Shown: positions 46,042-58,032 of the stretch, one piece after another
How positions within the stretch are numbered: position 1 is the first letter of the stretch
Layout: each line of letters opens with the position of its first letter
Origin: Castanopsis chinensis
Taxonomy: Eukaryota; Streptophyta; Magnoliopsida; Fagales; Fagaceae
DNA length: 64,000 bases
Assembly: GCA_032878915.1 (NCBI GenBank)
Contig: JAVQMG010000129.1
Location: forward strand, 5,278,001-5,342,000
Reading direction: 5' to 3'
The notes under the pieces: model-generated
The model's database searches: none
What the model was told of the DNA's origin: nothing
What the model saw: the letters and a program-made list of their open reading frames with translations, nothing else
Made by a program: the position numbers and the translations under genes

Positions 46042-47233
46042 TAAAAGAGCCATTGGCATCCCAATTAGCCCTTGTATGCCGGACGATTCTGTTATCTGGG
46101 CCGGGACTACCAATGGCTCTTTTACTGTCAAAAGTGCTTATGGGGTGGCACAGAAATGGCTAAGAGACGTGAGAACTAGGCCTGAGGTGGGTGGTTGTTC
46201 TGACAACTCTAAAATGAGGGCCATGTGGAAGATGGTTTGGCAACTGAATTGCCCATCGAAGATCAGACATTTTTTGTGGCGTGCCTGTAAAAATATTCTT
46301 CCAACGAAGAGTAGGCTGCGGAGCAGAGGGGTAGGTGAAGAGGAGGTGTGTATGTTATGTGAAGGGCGTGAGACCTCTGGGCATATTTTGTGGGGCTGTA
46401 GTTATGCTAAGAGGGTGTGGAGTGACACAAAAATCAAGCTTCCCTTAATTCCTGACCTTTTGGGGGATTTTGCTGATGTGTTGTGGGAAATAATGGAGTT
46501 TCGGCCCTCCACTGACTGGGTGACCTTTGCGGTAACCTCATGGAGCTTGTGGAATAACAGAAATGAAATAGTTCATGGTGGGCTGGGCAAGGGGCCGGAG
46601 GCGCTAACCAAGGGTGTGCGGGAGTATGTGGAGGAAATCAAGCATGGGACGACTCCCCAGGTGCGTGTCATTCATCCCCCCGCTGGTCGCTGGTTACCCC
46701 CAAGGGAGGGCTGGGTAAAAGTCAACACAGATGGTGCAGTTTTTAGTGAATTGGGGTGCTGCGGGTTTGGTGTGGTTATTAGAAATGAGAAGGGTCTTTT
46801 AATGGGAGCAATGTGCAAAATGGAGGATCTGCCACTGGGTGCCTTAGAATCTGAAGCCCGTGCAGTGGAAGAGGGTGTCCTCCTTGCTTGGGATCTTGGC
46901 CTTAAGAAGATTGTGCTAGAAAGCGACTCCCAGATCCTGGTCCATGCCCTGCTCGAGAAGTCCAGACCTCCTTACAGCATCATGAAGGTGGTTGAAGGTG
47001 TTAAAAGGGAGCTAAATCATTTTGATATGTGGGCAGTGTCCCATACCCGTAGAAACAGTAATTCTGCGGCTCATATCCTGGCAAGAAATGCCAAATCAAT
47101 TAAGGACTGTATCATTTGGGTGGAGGATACTCCACCCTTAATTGAAAGGCAAGTCCAACATGATGTAATATGTTTAAACTCTGTTTCAGGTTAATGAAGT
47201 TGTTTCTGTTGTGTATCAAAAAAAAAAAAAAAA
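46042..47233 (+). mobile_element. 5'-truncated LINE with poly-A tail
   Basis: Inserted within a PPR codon run: ATTAAG before and GCTTATGCG after join to the expected PPR sequence. The tail is a 16-base A run (47218-47233). The 5' truncation and A tail are typical of target-primed insertion; any target duplication (up to AAG) merges with the tail. Confidence 0.85.
46043..47194 (+). CDS. LINE ORF2 C terminus: zf-RVT and RNase H domains (partial)
   Basis: The frame is open for about 383 codons to the stop at 47192-47194. It begins in the linker after reverse transcriptase (IPISPCMPDD), then has the zf-RVT domain with FTVKSAY, KIRHFLWRACKNILPTK and CMLCEGRETSGHILWGC, and a plant-LINE RNase H (RVT_3) with VNTDGA, ESEARA, LESDSQ and RNSNSAAHILARNA. 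Reverse transcriptase and endonuclease are missing, so the fragment is inactive although no stop has yet appeared in it. Confidence 0.88.
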   Translation, partial: KRAIGIPISPCMPDDSVIWAGTTNGSFTVKSAYGVAQKWLRDVRTRPEVGGCSDNSKMRAMWKMVWQLNCPSKIRHFLWRACKNILPTKSRLRSRGVGEEEVCMLCEGRETSGHILWGCSYAKRVWSDTKIKLPLIPDLLGDFADVLWEIMEFRPSTDWVTFAVTSWSLWNNRNEIVHGGLGKGPEALTKGVREYVEEIKHGTTPQVRVIHPPAGRWLPPREGWVKVNTDGAVFSELGCCGFGVVIRNEKGLLMGAMCKMEDLPLGALESEARAVEEGVLLAWDLGLKKIVLESDSQILVHALLEKSRPPYSIMKVVEGVKRELNHFDMWAVSHTRRNSNSAAHILARNAKSIKDCIIWVEDTPPLIERQVQHDVICLNSVSG

Positions 47234-49285
47234 GGCTTATGCGAAAGCCAACATGATTGAACAAGGTTTTAGGAGGTCTGTGGAGGTTGGTTTTGTCTCT
47301 AGTGTAGTTGCTTGCAATTTTCGTTTGAATAAGTTGGTGAAGCTCAAATATGATGATCGGTGTCGGGAGGTATATGAAGAAATGGGAAAAATTGGTATAT
47401 ACCCAAATGCTTATACATTTAATATGCTTATTTATGTTTGATGAATGGTCTTTGTAAAGAAGGGAAGGTTAGGGAGGCTTATTAGCTTTTTCATTGAATG
47501 GATCACAGAGGGTTAAGTCCAAACACTGTCTTATAATACTCTTTTTTGTGGCTATTGCAAGGAAGGAAAGATAAAAGAGTCAAAGTCATTGTTGTATGAG
47601 ATAATAGGAAATGGGGTTCGCCCAAATAGTTTTACTTGTCAAGTTGTTGTGGAAGGATATGGAAACAAGAGTAAGTTGTTTTCAGCTTTGAATTTGCTAT
47701 CAGAGTTGCAGAGCTTTGAAATTCCTATTTCTGCTGATATTTATGAATATCTACAGGTCAAATTGTGTGAAGAGAATCAGCCATTTGCCGCTAAAAGTCT
47801 TTTGGAAAGAATCTCTCAGTATGGTTATATGCCTGGCCAAGAATCTAGTGAATAACTCCGGGAAAGTTGATACTTAGCTATCAACCAGTGCTTGCATCTT
47901 GTGCAATTATTTTGCTTTTGACATTTTCTTTGTAGCTATAATCAAAATCTTTTTAGCTTTATTTTTTACATTTTTATTCTATTTTTGAATTGAAACAAAT
48001 CTAAAAGATGTTGGAGAGATCCTATAGTCATCAAAAATTTTTTTGGGTTCTTATTGCCAAACTTGCCAAGTTGCACACAGTGTTTATAAAAGAGATCATG
48101 CTTTAATAACACCAGAAAGCCAAGCATTTATTCCTTTATTATTAAAATGGTTATTTCTTATCTGCTAGTGCAATAATTTGAATTTCTTTGACAATTATGT
48201 GGCAGAGTAATTAGCTTTGAAAGCTAAGATGGTGGATAAAAATACAAAACCCAATCTCATTGCGTATAGAGCTATTATAGACTGCTTGTGCAAAATAAAC
48301 AAAAGTATGGAAAGTGAATACGTAATGAAAGAAATGGTTAAATTTGGTGTGCCACATGATACAGCAATATGCAGGGCATTAATAAATGTATACTGCAAGG
48401 AAATGGATATCAAATAGAGCAGAATCATTATTGGGCTTCTTTCCAGGGAATATCAAATATTTGATACTAAAAGCTACAATGCACTTGTGGTAAACTAGGA
48501 CTGCAAAACAAGTAAATTAGGACTGCAAAACAAGTGGGGTAACATTTTGAACCACAAACTTTATCTCTCACAATAGCAAAACCAAACTTTCAAACATCAC
48601 CATCATTTGGTGAAACAACCTTAACCATTTCTACCAATTCAGACAACAAGAACATGGTGTAGAAAAATATGAACAATAATATAGTAATTCTAGATAATGA
48701 GTCTAAGACTTAAATCATTATTGACCCAATTAAAGAAAATAAGAGCTAATGAGGAATCCAATTGAAACCTCAACAGAACTTAAAGAAAAAAAAAAAAAAC
48801 AACAACAACAACTAGCAAATCCTCTTCAATTCTTGAAAGAATCATGGTTATCAAGGAGAAAGGGAAATTTAGTTTTGATCGGCGAAGCGGTGGAGTGACG
48901 TACAAGAGGTGGCTTTGAGCGGCGGAGTCTAGGTGGGCCAGCGATGGAGACAAAGGAGGGTTTGAGGTGGGCTGGCAGTGGAGGGAGAAGAGGGATTGGG
49001 GTGACCTACATTGGAGTTTTGGATTTTCTAGTTTTGTTTTGTTTTGTTTGTTTTGTTTTTTTTTTTTTTGAGGGACTTTTGGTTTGGATTGATAGAGAGA
49101 GAATGCTCAATACGTAAAGGTATAGGGTTCCTATTTTTCTAATAGGTGGTATAGTTAATTAGGGTTAGTTGGGTTAAGCTTATTTAAGTAATTATGTGCA
49201 GTCCACATGCTATTTTTTACACATGTCAGTTTATTAGAGTAGTTTGGAGCCTTTAGTCTATAATTGGTTTTGTATCTAAACTTTG

Positions 49286-50468
49286 TCCTTATCAAAATAT
49301 CAAATGACTCTAAGTGGTATAAGGGTCATTCCACAATTTTTTTTTTTTTTTTCTGTGGATATGGTACCCACCCAAATCTTAACCATTAACTTAGTATTGT
49401 TTTAATCATTTAATTTTAATGGTAAAATGGTTACCAGTAAAGCAAGTCAGTGCATATATAAAAAAAAAAAAAATTAAATGGTTCCTCTCTTATTTTCCTC
49501 TCGCATTTTTCACTCTTTCCAGATTCCTTTTTCTTACATTTGGTCTACCATCCAATTGATTTTGTCTCAGGTGAAGGCTTCTTAAAAAGATCAAAATCCT
49601 TTTGTTATTGTTAAAGGCAATGATCAAAATGCTAAAAACCTAATTTCACTACCATTGTTTTGTTTTCCTTTTTTTCCTTTGTTAGTTTTTCAGAGATTAT
49701 ATATGTAATTTCAACATTTTATTTCATATGATTATTGATTAGTGTTGATTTTCTTGTGGCGATCTTTTTCTTCCCTCTGTGGCAATAGATTTGGTTTATT
49801 TATTTAAATTACTGTTGGTTGGTGCTTGGCACTTAAAATTGATTTTTTTAGGGACAGGAGATATATAGATAGAAAATTGCATGAAGATTATTAATTTTAG
49901 GTGTGTGTGTTTTTTAGTAAACAATTATACTTATTAGAACACACATGAAAATAGAAATATTAGTATTTTAAACCGAATTTATAATATATTATTTAATAAG
50001 AGTACAATTACAAAAGAGCCTAGGTGTGTGTGTGTGTTAATAGTGCAAATAGTGATTACTTTTAAGGTCCCAAAGCAATCATAATTCAGTTTTTTTTTTT
50101 TTTTCTTAAAATAAAATCATAATTCACTTTTATTTTGTTCCATTTACGAGATGTTTTATTTAACTATACATTCTAGCTGAGAAAGTAGCAACATGAAGAG
50201 GCGAAACTAGAGGACTAGGAGGGTTGAAAGAAGAAATTATTTTAAAATTTAAGAGTAATTTAGTTACCACTTACCGCCACAAATTTTATATATACTAGCA
50301 TTATACCCATGCAATGCACAACTTAATCAAAATTCATATGTACATAGTTTTTTTTATTAATTTACTTAAAATTGGAATAGAATAGATAATAAAAATAAAT
50401 AAATATTTTACTTTTAAGTTATATAATAAATTCATATTGTGTGAAACTAAGGTATTATGAAATGCATA
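49286..50468. other. AT-rich intergenic DNA
   Basis: No gene is seen. TACTAGCATTATACCCATGC at 50293 resembles, in reverse, DNA at about 11851-11875, so a dispersed repeat end is likely there. Confidence 0.4.
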
Positions 50469-51117
50469 TGTGGGGTACAAGGATTCTGAGTAATATGATC
50501 ATGCCACGTGTCATGCTTGGTCGAGAAGGACAGTTGGTGCGCCGAGGAAGCCACGTCATTGGATTTTATGATCATGTCATCAATGCGCTATCAAAGGAGA
50601 CTCTATCGTGCAGAAAGGGCTTTGGGAAGGGGGATGTCACTGACATGATTGAAAAGCTAGAAACTGCCACCACATTTAATGTATCACACCAAACCTTCTG
50701 GCCACATTTATGTGAAGAAGACCCTTGAACAATGCTACCTTGGGTGCCGCATCTCTCAAACTTGTAAAAAGTGCTAGATGGGACTGGAACTTGGGGAATG
50801 ACCTGCGCAATCAACAGGTGGAAGGTAGGATTATCTGAAAGGGTCTATGTAAGATAAAAGATCCCCCATGGAAAGGGGGATCAGAAAAAGAGAAAAGGAA
50901 AGCACTGGATACTCAAGAACAATATCTGTAATCTGTCCGTAAGAGGGTGAAATATAAGAATCAACCTCCTCGGCCTAGGTCCGAGGACAATTTTCATTAT
51001 ACAAACTATTTCAGCTTCATCCTATTGTGATTTTAGCCTACTATGCTTATTAACTAAACTCATTAAAATCTAGATTTCTAACCCACTCTCTACAAATTCA
51101 TTGTATTGGGCTCTTTG
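50469..51117 (+). repeat. 5' LTR of element D, 3' end deleted
   Basis: Matches the 3' LTR up to AAATTCATTGTATTGGGCT, then runs directly into gag coding sequence (RQDHFLNLERSRNQEGS), so the LTR end, primer binding site and gag start are lost. Confidence 0.8.
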
Positions 51118-53240
51118 GTCCGTCAAGATCACTTTCTGAATCTTGAAAGAAGTAGGAACCAAGAAGGAAGTATACACCCCACCTACACTAGCAGGAGTCA
51201 GTCACGAGGTGGGAGCAGAGTCTCTTATGAGGAAAATGCTAGAACCATGCAGTTGGAGATTGATCGTTTGAGGAGGAAGTTGCGCCACGAATGGCGGAGG
51301 CGAACTCCTTCTTTCTCTGACCCTTCTTCTGATGATGGTGGAGACAACAGTTACAGGCCCAAATTAAGGATTCTCCCTATGGAGTCTTTCTCGTATGAGG
51401 AGGATAGACCTCTTAGCCGCAGAAGTAAGAACTCATCTTTCAGAGGTTTGGGAGATGACGCTATGAGCAAAGCGTTGAACCAGATTTCCAAGTCACCCTT
51501 CACACGTAGAATTGAAGGAAGGAAATTCCCTCGGTGATTTACTCAGCCAATGTTCACCATATACAGTGGCCGAACAGACCCTATGGAACACGTTAGCCAT
51601 TTCAAACCAGAGGATGGCTGTGCACTCCAGAAATGAAGCTTTGATGTGCAAGATTTTCCCATCTAGCTTAGGACTTATGGCCATGAGATGGATTAATGAT
51701 CTAGAGGCAGGGTCTATTAATTCCTTTAAAGAACTCACCCAAGCGTTTGGATCTCGCTTTATTACAAGAATTAGAGTTCCTCGGCCTTTAGATTCATTGC
51801 TGTTTATGACCATACGGGAAGCGGAAACCTTGAAAACGCACTCAAACAGATACTGGGAGATGTTTAATGAGATTGACGGAGACTTCGATGATGTAGCAAT
51901 AAGGACTTTTAAGGTCGGCCTACCTACCGAGCATGATTTGAGAAAATCACTGACTAAAAAGCCTGTAAGGAGTGTACGTCGGCTCATGGACCGTATTGAC
52001 GAGTATAAGCAGGTTGAAGAGGACCAACAGCAGGGGAAGGGAAAAGTGAAGGTTATCCCTCAGGAGATGAGGGATTTCAGGTCGAATAGATACAACAATA
52101 ATAGACCCCGAAGAAGTTGTGCCACGAACAGCGGAGGCGAACTCCTTTTTCTGACCCTTCTTCTAATGATGGTGGAGATAGCAATCACAAGCCCAGATGA
52201 AGGACTCCCCCTAGTGAGTCTTTCTCGTATGAAGAGGATAGACCTCATAACCACAAAAGTAAGGACTCATCTTCCAGAGGCCTGGGAAATGACGCTATGA
52301 GTAGAGCATTGAACCAGATTTCTAGGTCACCCTTCACACGTAGAATTGAAGGAGAGAAACTTCCTTGACAATTTACTTAGCCAATGTTCACCATATACAG
52401 TGGCCGAACATACCCTATGGAACACGTTAGCCATTTCAAACCAAAGGATGGTCGTGCACTCTAGAAATGAAACTTTGATGTGCAAGATTTTTCCATCTAG
52501 CTTGGGACTTGTGGCCATAAGATGGTTTAACGGTTTGGAGGCAAGGTCTCTTGATTCCTTTAAAGAACTCACCCAGGCGTTTGGATCTCGCTTTATTACA
52601 AGTAGTAGAGTTCCTTGGCTTTTAGATTCATTGCTATCTATGACCATGCGGGAAGGGAAAACCCTGAAAATGTACTCAGACAGATACTGTGAGATGTTTA
52701 ATGAGATTGACAAAGACTTCGATGAGGTAGCAATAAGGACTTTCAAAGTCAGCCTACCTGTTGAGCATGATTTGAGAAAATCACTGACTAAAAAGCCTGT
52801 AAGGAGTTTACGTCGGCTCATGGACCGTATTGAGGAATATAAGCAGGTTGAAGAGGACCAACAGTAGGGGAAGGGGAAAGCGAAGGTTATCCCTCAAGAG
52901 ATGAGGGATTTTAGGTCGAACAAATACAACAATGATAGACCCCGAAGAGATTTTGCTTGGCAATCTGGATCTACAGCTCCTCGGGTGGTCAGCACGGTGT
53001 TCCAAGAATCGGTACTTCAAGTCTTGGAGAAAATTAAGAACGAACCATACTTCAAATGACCAAACAAGATGGCATAGGACCCATGAGGCACAATCAGTGT
53101 CTTCATTGCCAGTACCACCAGGAGCAGGGATACACCACTGAGGATTGCAGAACTCTATGGAATCATTTGGAGTAACTAGTTAGGGATGGAAGATTGAAAC
53201 AGTTTTTGTATTGGCTCGACGAGCAGGGAGACCATACATG
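51118..53240 (+). pseudogene. Gag of element D with an 835-bp internal duplication
   Basis: Shows RSQSRGGSRVSYEEN, the gag core with MCKIFPSSLG, SFKELTQAFGSRFIT and FKVGLPTEHDLRKSLTKKPV, and a zinc-knuckle-like CQYHQE region near 53100. The stretch 51280-52110 is repeated at 52115-52945 with about 10% difference, joined at a GAAGAAGTTGTGCC junction. Frameshifts break both copies. Confidence 0.82.
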
Positions 53241-56200
53241 GCTAGAAACTTAGGGGAATGCTTCCTCGATGCCTCCTTTGGGCACAATTAATGTCTTCTT
53301 TACTGCTCTTGGGAGAACCAGTTCTCATCCCTTTAGAGTGATGTCTGTAGCACGAACACTCGCCGATGACTCTAATTATGGGCCGAAGAGAGCTAGAATG
53401 GATATCTGACTGACATTGAGTTTTTCGAAAGAGAACAAGATTGGGACCACACAGCCACATGATGATGCTTTGATGGTCACACTCAGGATAGGAGGGTACG
53501 ATGTGAAGAGGGTGATGGTAGACTAGGGCAATGGTGCAGAGATTATGTACCCTGACTTGTACAAAGAGCTGAATTTGAAACCAGAAGACTTGACAAGCTA
53601 TGATTCACCATTGATAAGCTTCAGTGAAAAAGTTGTCATTCCAAAAGGTAACATTAGATTACCTATGCAAGCAGGTTCAGAAGTGGTAAAAGTGGATTTC
53701 ATCGTGGTAGATGCCTACTCTCTCTACACAGCCATTGTGGCAAGACCTTGGCTTCATGCCCTAAGAGCTATGTCCTGAACTCTGCATTTGAAGGTGAAAT
53801 ATCCGTCAAGGAACCAGATTGAAGAGCTGGTAGGGAGCCAATCCAAGGCGAGGCAGTGCATGGCAGCTGGAATTATGCATCAGCCTAAAGCTGAATCCTC
53901 GGCCTCTGCTGAGGGAGGCTCGTAGCAATCAAAGACCCCGGTCATGCCCATGGAGATAGCGTTAGAAGGGCCTGTGTGTGAAAAGCTAGAGGAAATTGTT
54001 ATCAACGATGATCCAGAGAATTGTTTTCAAATTGGAGCTTAATTGCCTCCTCAGGAGAAGGAAGAGCTAGTCATAGGAAGAAGAATATTAATGTGTTCAC
54101 ATGGAACGTGTATGAAGCTCCCGGGGTAAACCCAAATTTCATTTTTCATCACTTAAATATCAACCCGGCTGTCCTTCCTAAGAAGCAGTCACCTCGGCGT
54201 TCATCCGAAGAGCATTCTGATGTCATTAAAGTGGAAGTGATCAAACTTAAGCAAGCAGACGCTATCAAGGAAGTCTTTTATCTTGAATGGTTAGCTAATA
54301 CAGTAGTAGTGAAAAAGAAGAATGGGAAATAGCAAATATGTGTAGACTTCACAGATTTGAACAAAGCCTACCCAAAAGACCCTTTCCTAATGCCTTATAT
54401 AGATCAACTGGTAAAAAACAGTTGATCAGGAAAAAACCCCTAGCCCTAGATATCATCAAATGCCCCTAGCCCTGGATGATCAGGAAAAAATAGCCTTTGT
54501 CACTCCTACAGGAAATTATCACTACAAAGTGATGCCTTTTAGTTTGAAGAACACAAGGGCTACTTATCAAAGGATGATGACCAAGATGTTTAAGCCACAA
54601 CTAGGTAAAAGCATTGAGGTTTACGTAGATGACATGGTGGTAAAGAGTAAAGTGGTGTTCGAACATGTGGAGGACTTTGGGAATATTTTTGAGATACTAA
54701 GGAAACATAAGCTGTGCCTCAATGCTTCCAAATGCTACTTTGGCGTGGGATTAGGTAAATTTCTGGGGTATATAGTCACTCATCTTGGAATCGAGGTCAA
54801 TCATTATTAGGTTAAGGCAATTAACAGCTTACAGCCACCTCAAAATCCTAAAGAAGTTCAAAAATTGATAGGAATGATTGCTACCTTAAACGATTCATCT
54901 CTCGATTCGCGGACAGATTTAGGCCCTTCTTCTAGCTGTTACATAAGTGGAAGGGATTCTAATAGATTGAGGAGTGTGCTTTGGCTTTTTAGTAGCTTAA
55001 AAAAATACCTTTCTCGGCCACCCGTTATGTCAAGAAGGACGAGGTTTTGCTTGCTTATATTGCTGTGGCTTCCCATGCCGTTAGTTTGGTGTTGATACGA
55101 GTTAACAATGGTGTACACAGACCAATTTATTATGTGAGTAAATCATTGCATGAAGTTGAGGTTCATTATTTACCACTGGAAAAGGCTATTTTAGCAGTGA
55201 TACATGCCACACGTAAGCTTCCCCACTACTTCAAATCCCACACAGTTGTGGTTTTGACCCAACTTCTGCTTAGGTCTCTACTTCAGAGTGTTGATTACAC
55301 GGGAAGGATTGCCAAGTGGGGTACAATTCTGAGGGCTTTTGATATCAAGTATATGCCACACACCTCTATAAAAGGCTAGGTCCTTGCCAACTTGGTGGCC
55401 AAGTTCGCTGAGCCTTTGTTAGAAGAAAATACTAAAAGGCCAGATATGGATGAAAAATCAGTTACCACGGTCTCCCTGAAGGAACCTCAATCATGGAAGG
55501 TATACGTGGATGGCGCGACAAATCAAAGAGGATCAGGAGTGGGATTAGTTATGATATCTCCAGAAAAGATCGTTATCGAAAAATCTTTGAGGATAAATTT
55601 CTCGGTCATGAATAATGAAGCTAAGTATGAAGCTTTATTAGTAGGAATGACTATGTTTCAGAAAGATAGTGGAAATGTTCTTGAATTCAAGACTAGTTAT
55701 AAGCCAAGTGGAAGGAGAGTTGGAAGCCAAAGATCCGAGGATGCAAGAATATTTGAATCAAGTTAGACATTTACAGTCAAAGTTTGAGTTTTTCACCTTT
55801 GTGCAAGTCCCTAGAAGCAGAAACACTCATGCTAATTCTCTAGCCACCCTTGCAACGTCCTTGACATAGAGCTTACCTCAGGTCTTCTTGGTAGAAGATT
55901 TATGTAAGCCTACTAAGATGAGTATGAATACAGTCCGTAGTCATCAGATTAGAGTGGGACATAGTTGGATGGACTCCATTGTGCTGTTCCTTAAAGAGAA
56001 TATCTTACCTAAGTAGAAGTCCGAAGCTGACAAGGTACGCAGAAAAACTCCTGGGTTTTGGCTATCCAAGGATCAAAAGTTGTACAAGCACTCTTTCTCT
56101 GGCCCATATCTGCTTTGTATACACCCTAAAATAGTTAAGCAACTCTTGGAGGAGTTACATGAAGCGATTTGCAGGAGCCACATAGGGGGTAGATCTTTAT

Positions 56201-57180
56201 CCCACAGGGCATTCATTCAGGATATTGGTGGCCAAATATGCAAAAGGAAGTACAAGAATATGTGAAGAAATGCGACCAATGCTAAAGATTTGTCTCGAAT
56301 ATACACCAACCAGGAGGTGTCCTCAACCCTCTGTCTAGCCCTTGGCCTTTTGCTCAAAGGGGCTTAGATATTGTGGGGCATTTCCTTAAGGCAGTAGGGA
56401 ATAGGAGATGACTGCTGGTCGACCCGGACTATCTCACCAAATGGGTGAAAGTTGAGCCATTGTCAAATATCAGGGACCTGAACGCAAAGAGATTTGTCTG
56501 GAAGAATATTGTCACCTGTTTCGAGATTCTCCATACTCTCATTTCAAACAATGGACTTCAGCTTGATAGAAGGCTTTCAGAAGATATTGCTGTGACTTAG
56601 GCATCACAAATAGGTATTCCACCCCGACTTACCCACAGGGGAATGGACAGGCTGAGGTTGTTAATAAGGTGATAATGAATGGACTTAAGAAGAGGTTGGA
56701 CGATGTGAAGGGAAAATGGGTGGAAGAATTGTCATATGTCCTTTGGACATATCAGACCACCCTTCGCAGATCCACAAGGGAAACACCATTCTCAATGACT
56801 TATGAGACTGATGTTATAATCCCTCTTAAGACCGAATTCCCAACAATAAAGACAAGTTCTTTCACTCCAAACAACAATGATGGACTGTTACAAATAAGCT
56901 TAGATTTAATTGAAGAGCGAAGGGAGAACGCCATGGTTCAATTGACATATTATCAACACAAGCTCAAACAAGGGTACGACTCAAACGTGAAATTGAAACC
57001 ACTAGCACCGGGAGATTTGGTATTAAGAAAGGTTTTGGGTATTGTGAAGAACCCAGCATGGGGAAAGTTATGACCCAACTGGGAAGAGCCATACGGCATC
57101 ACCTCGGTAGTTAGAATAGGGGCTTATTATCTTGAAGGCCTAGATGAAAATATTGTACCACATCCCTAGAATGTAAATAA
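53241..57180 (+). pseudogene. Pol of element D (protease, RT, RNase H, second RNase H, integrase)
   Basis: Protease: GGYDVKRVMVD then TAG (53524-53526) then GNGAEIMYPDL. Reverse transcriptase: VVVKKKNGK then TAG, ICVDFTDLNKA, a deletion with a small duplication near 54420-54480, and VYVDDMVVKS (about 54628). RNase H: about 55047-55379 with YYVSKSLHEVE. Second RNase H: KVYVDGATNQRGSGVGL (about 55497) and NNEAKYEALLVGM. Integrase: ELHEAICRSHIGG (about 56150), WPFAQRGLDIVG and an altered core, then WVEELSYVLWTYQTT. At least a dozen stops or shifts; it cannot make a working protein. Confidence 0.85.
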
Positions 57181-57248
57181 CTTGCGAATGTATTATTATT
57201 AATGAAGGTCTTTTTTGTTATATATTGCTTATTACTTCATGCATTACA

Positions 57249-57565
57249 TTCATCATTTTTCTAAGTATGAAACAGAATCTTGGCTATGTCTGGCTCCTCG
57301 AACCACATGCCTTAGGAAAATTGGTATCTTTCATCATTTTTCTAAGTATCAAACAAAACATTAGCTATGTCTGGCTCATTGGATCACATGCCTTGAAAAT
57401 TTTGATATTTTTCATCATTTTTCCTAGTATCAAACAGAACCTTGGCTATGCCTCGCTCCTCAGACCACATACCTTGGAAAAATTGGTATCTTTCATCATT
57501 TTTCTAAGTATCAAACAAAACCTTGGCTATGCTTGGCTTCTCGGACCACATGCCTTGAGTATACT
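57249..57565 (+). repeat. Four 81-bp tandem repeats of element D
   Basis: Units begin TCATCATTTTTCTAAGTATC and contain CTTGGCTATG, TGGCTCCTCGGACCACATGC. The period of 81 is a multiple of 3, so one frame stays open. It lies just after pol, as in elements A and B. The stretch 57566-58030 shows nothing more. Confidence 0.9.
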
Positions 57566-58032
57566 AACAGTTTTCAATATTTGTTTATTAGCTAATACTT
57601 GTTAATCTTACAAAAAATGAAACCCCAACATATGAGTCATCACATGAAAAAAGGGGCTTACACAAATCCTTGCTAAAAACGTTTTATGGGTTTGTTAATA
57701 TGCTCTTAAAACAAGATAATTTCCTTGGCTAATCACATAGATGTCAGAATTATTATTTAGTCGTTTACAAGGTCCTACTCTGTCTGAGTGTGCAACAAAT
57801 CATTAACACTATGTATAGGAACATCATTGAACTAAAATCCCAACAAAAGGTATAACTGGCTAAAGGCAAATATCTCAAAGAAATAGAAATATGCACAGGA
57901 TAAAAACAAGATAAAATCTTAATCTTTTCATTATATATGTAGATAATTACATTCTAGACGAAAACAGAAGGAAAATTACAAGAAGAAACATATAGCAAAA
58001 TGAAGATACTACAATAACCGAGAAAGGAGAGA

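Larger units (their letters stand above)
45709..48485 (+). pseudogene. PPR-repeat protein pseudogene, interrupted by a LINE
   Basis: From ATG at 45709 the reading in patches gives MFPSRIEEDLL, FNWVKNDLSLRPTI, NLLSKLIEMVKVVSPD and VFDMLIK, then the LINE at 46042-47233, then AYAKANMIEQGF, CNFRLNKLVKLKYDDRC, GKIGIYPNAYTFNML, NGVRPNSFTCQVVVEGYG and, after a spacer, PNLIAYRAIIDCLCKINK. These are 35-residue PPR motifs of an organelle RNA-binding protein. Several stops and frameshifts occur (for example TGA at about 47440), so it is not functional. The right arm repeats its first 270 bp in inverted orientation. Confidence 0.85.
44765..49285. mobile_element. Large inverted-repeat structure carrying a PPR gene copy (4.5 kb)
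   Basis: The left arm (44765-45994) and right arm (48575-49285) are inverted copies: AAGTTTAGCTACAAAATCAA on the left matches the reverse of the right end, and the match continues through CTTAACCCAACTAACCC, ATTCTCTCTCT, CTTCTCCCTCCACT, CCATCCTTTGTCTCCA, GAAGAGGATTTGCTAG and GAAAGTTTGGTTTTG. The left arm is longer because it holds a 555-bp insertion. The arms include the 5' part of a PPR gene and its upstream DNA; the loop holds the rest of the PPR gene and a LINE. Either a transposon captured the gene or the locus was duplicated in inverted orientation. Confidence 0.7.

Noticed and set aside
57225..57605. 126-codon open frame after pol of element D
   Set aside because: Product of the 81-bp repeat; no independent support.
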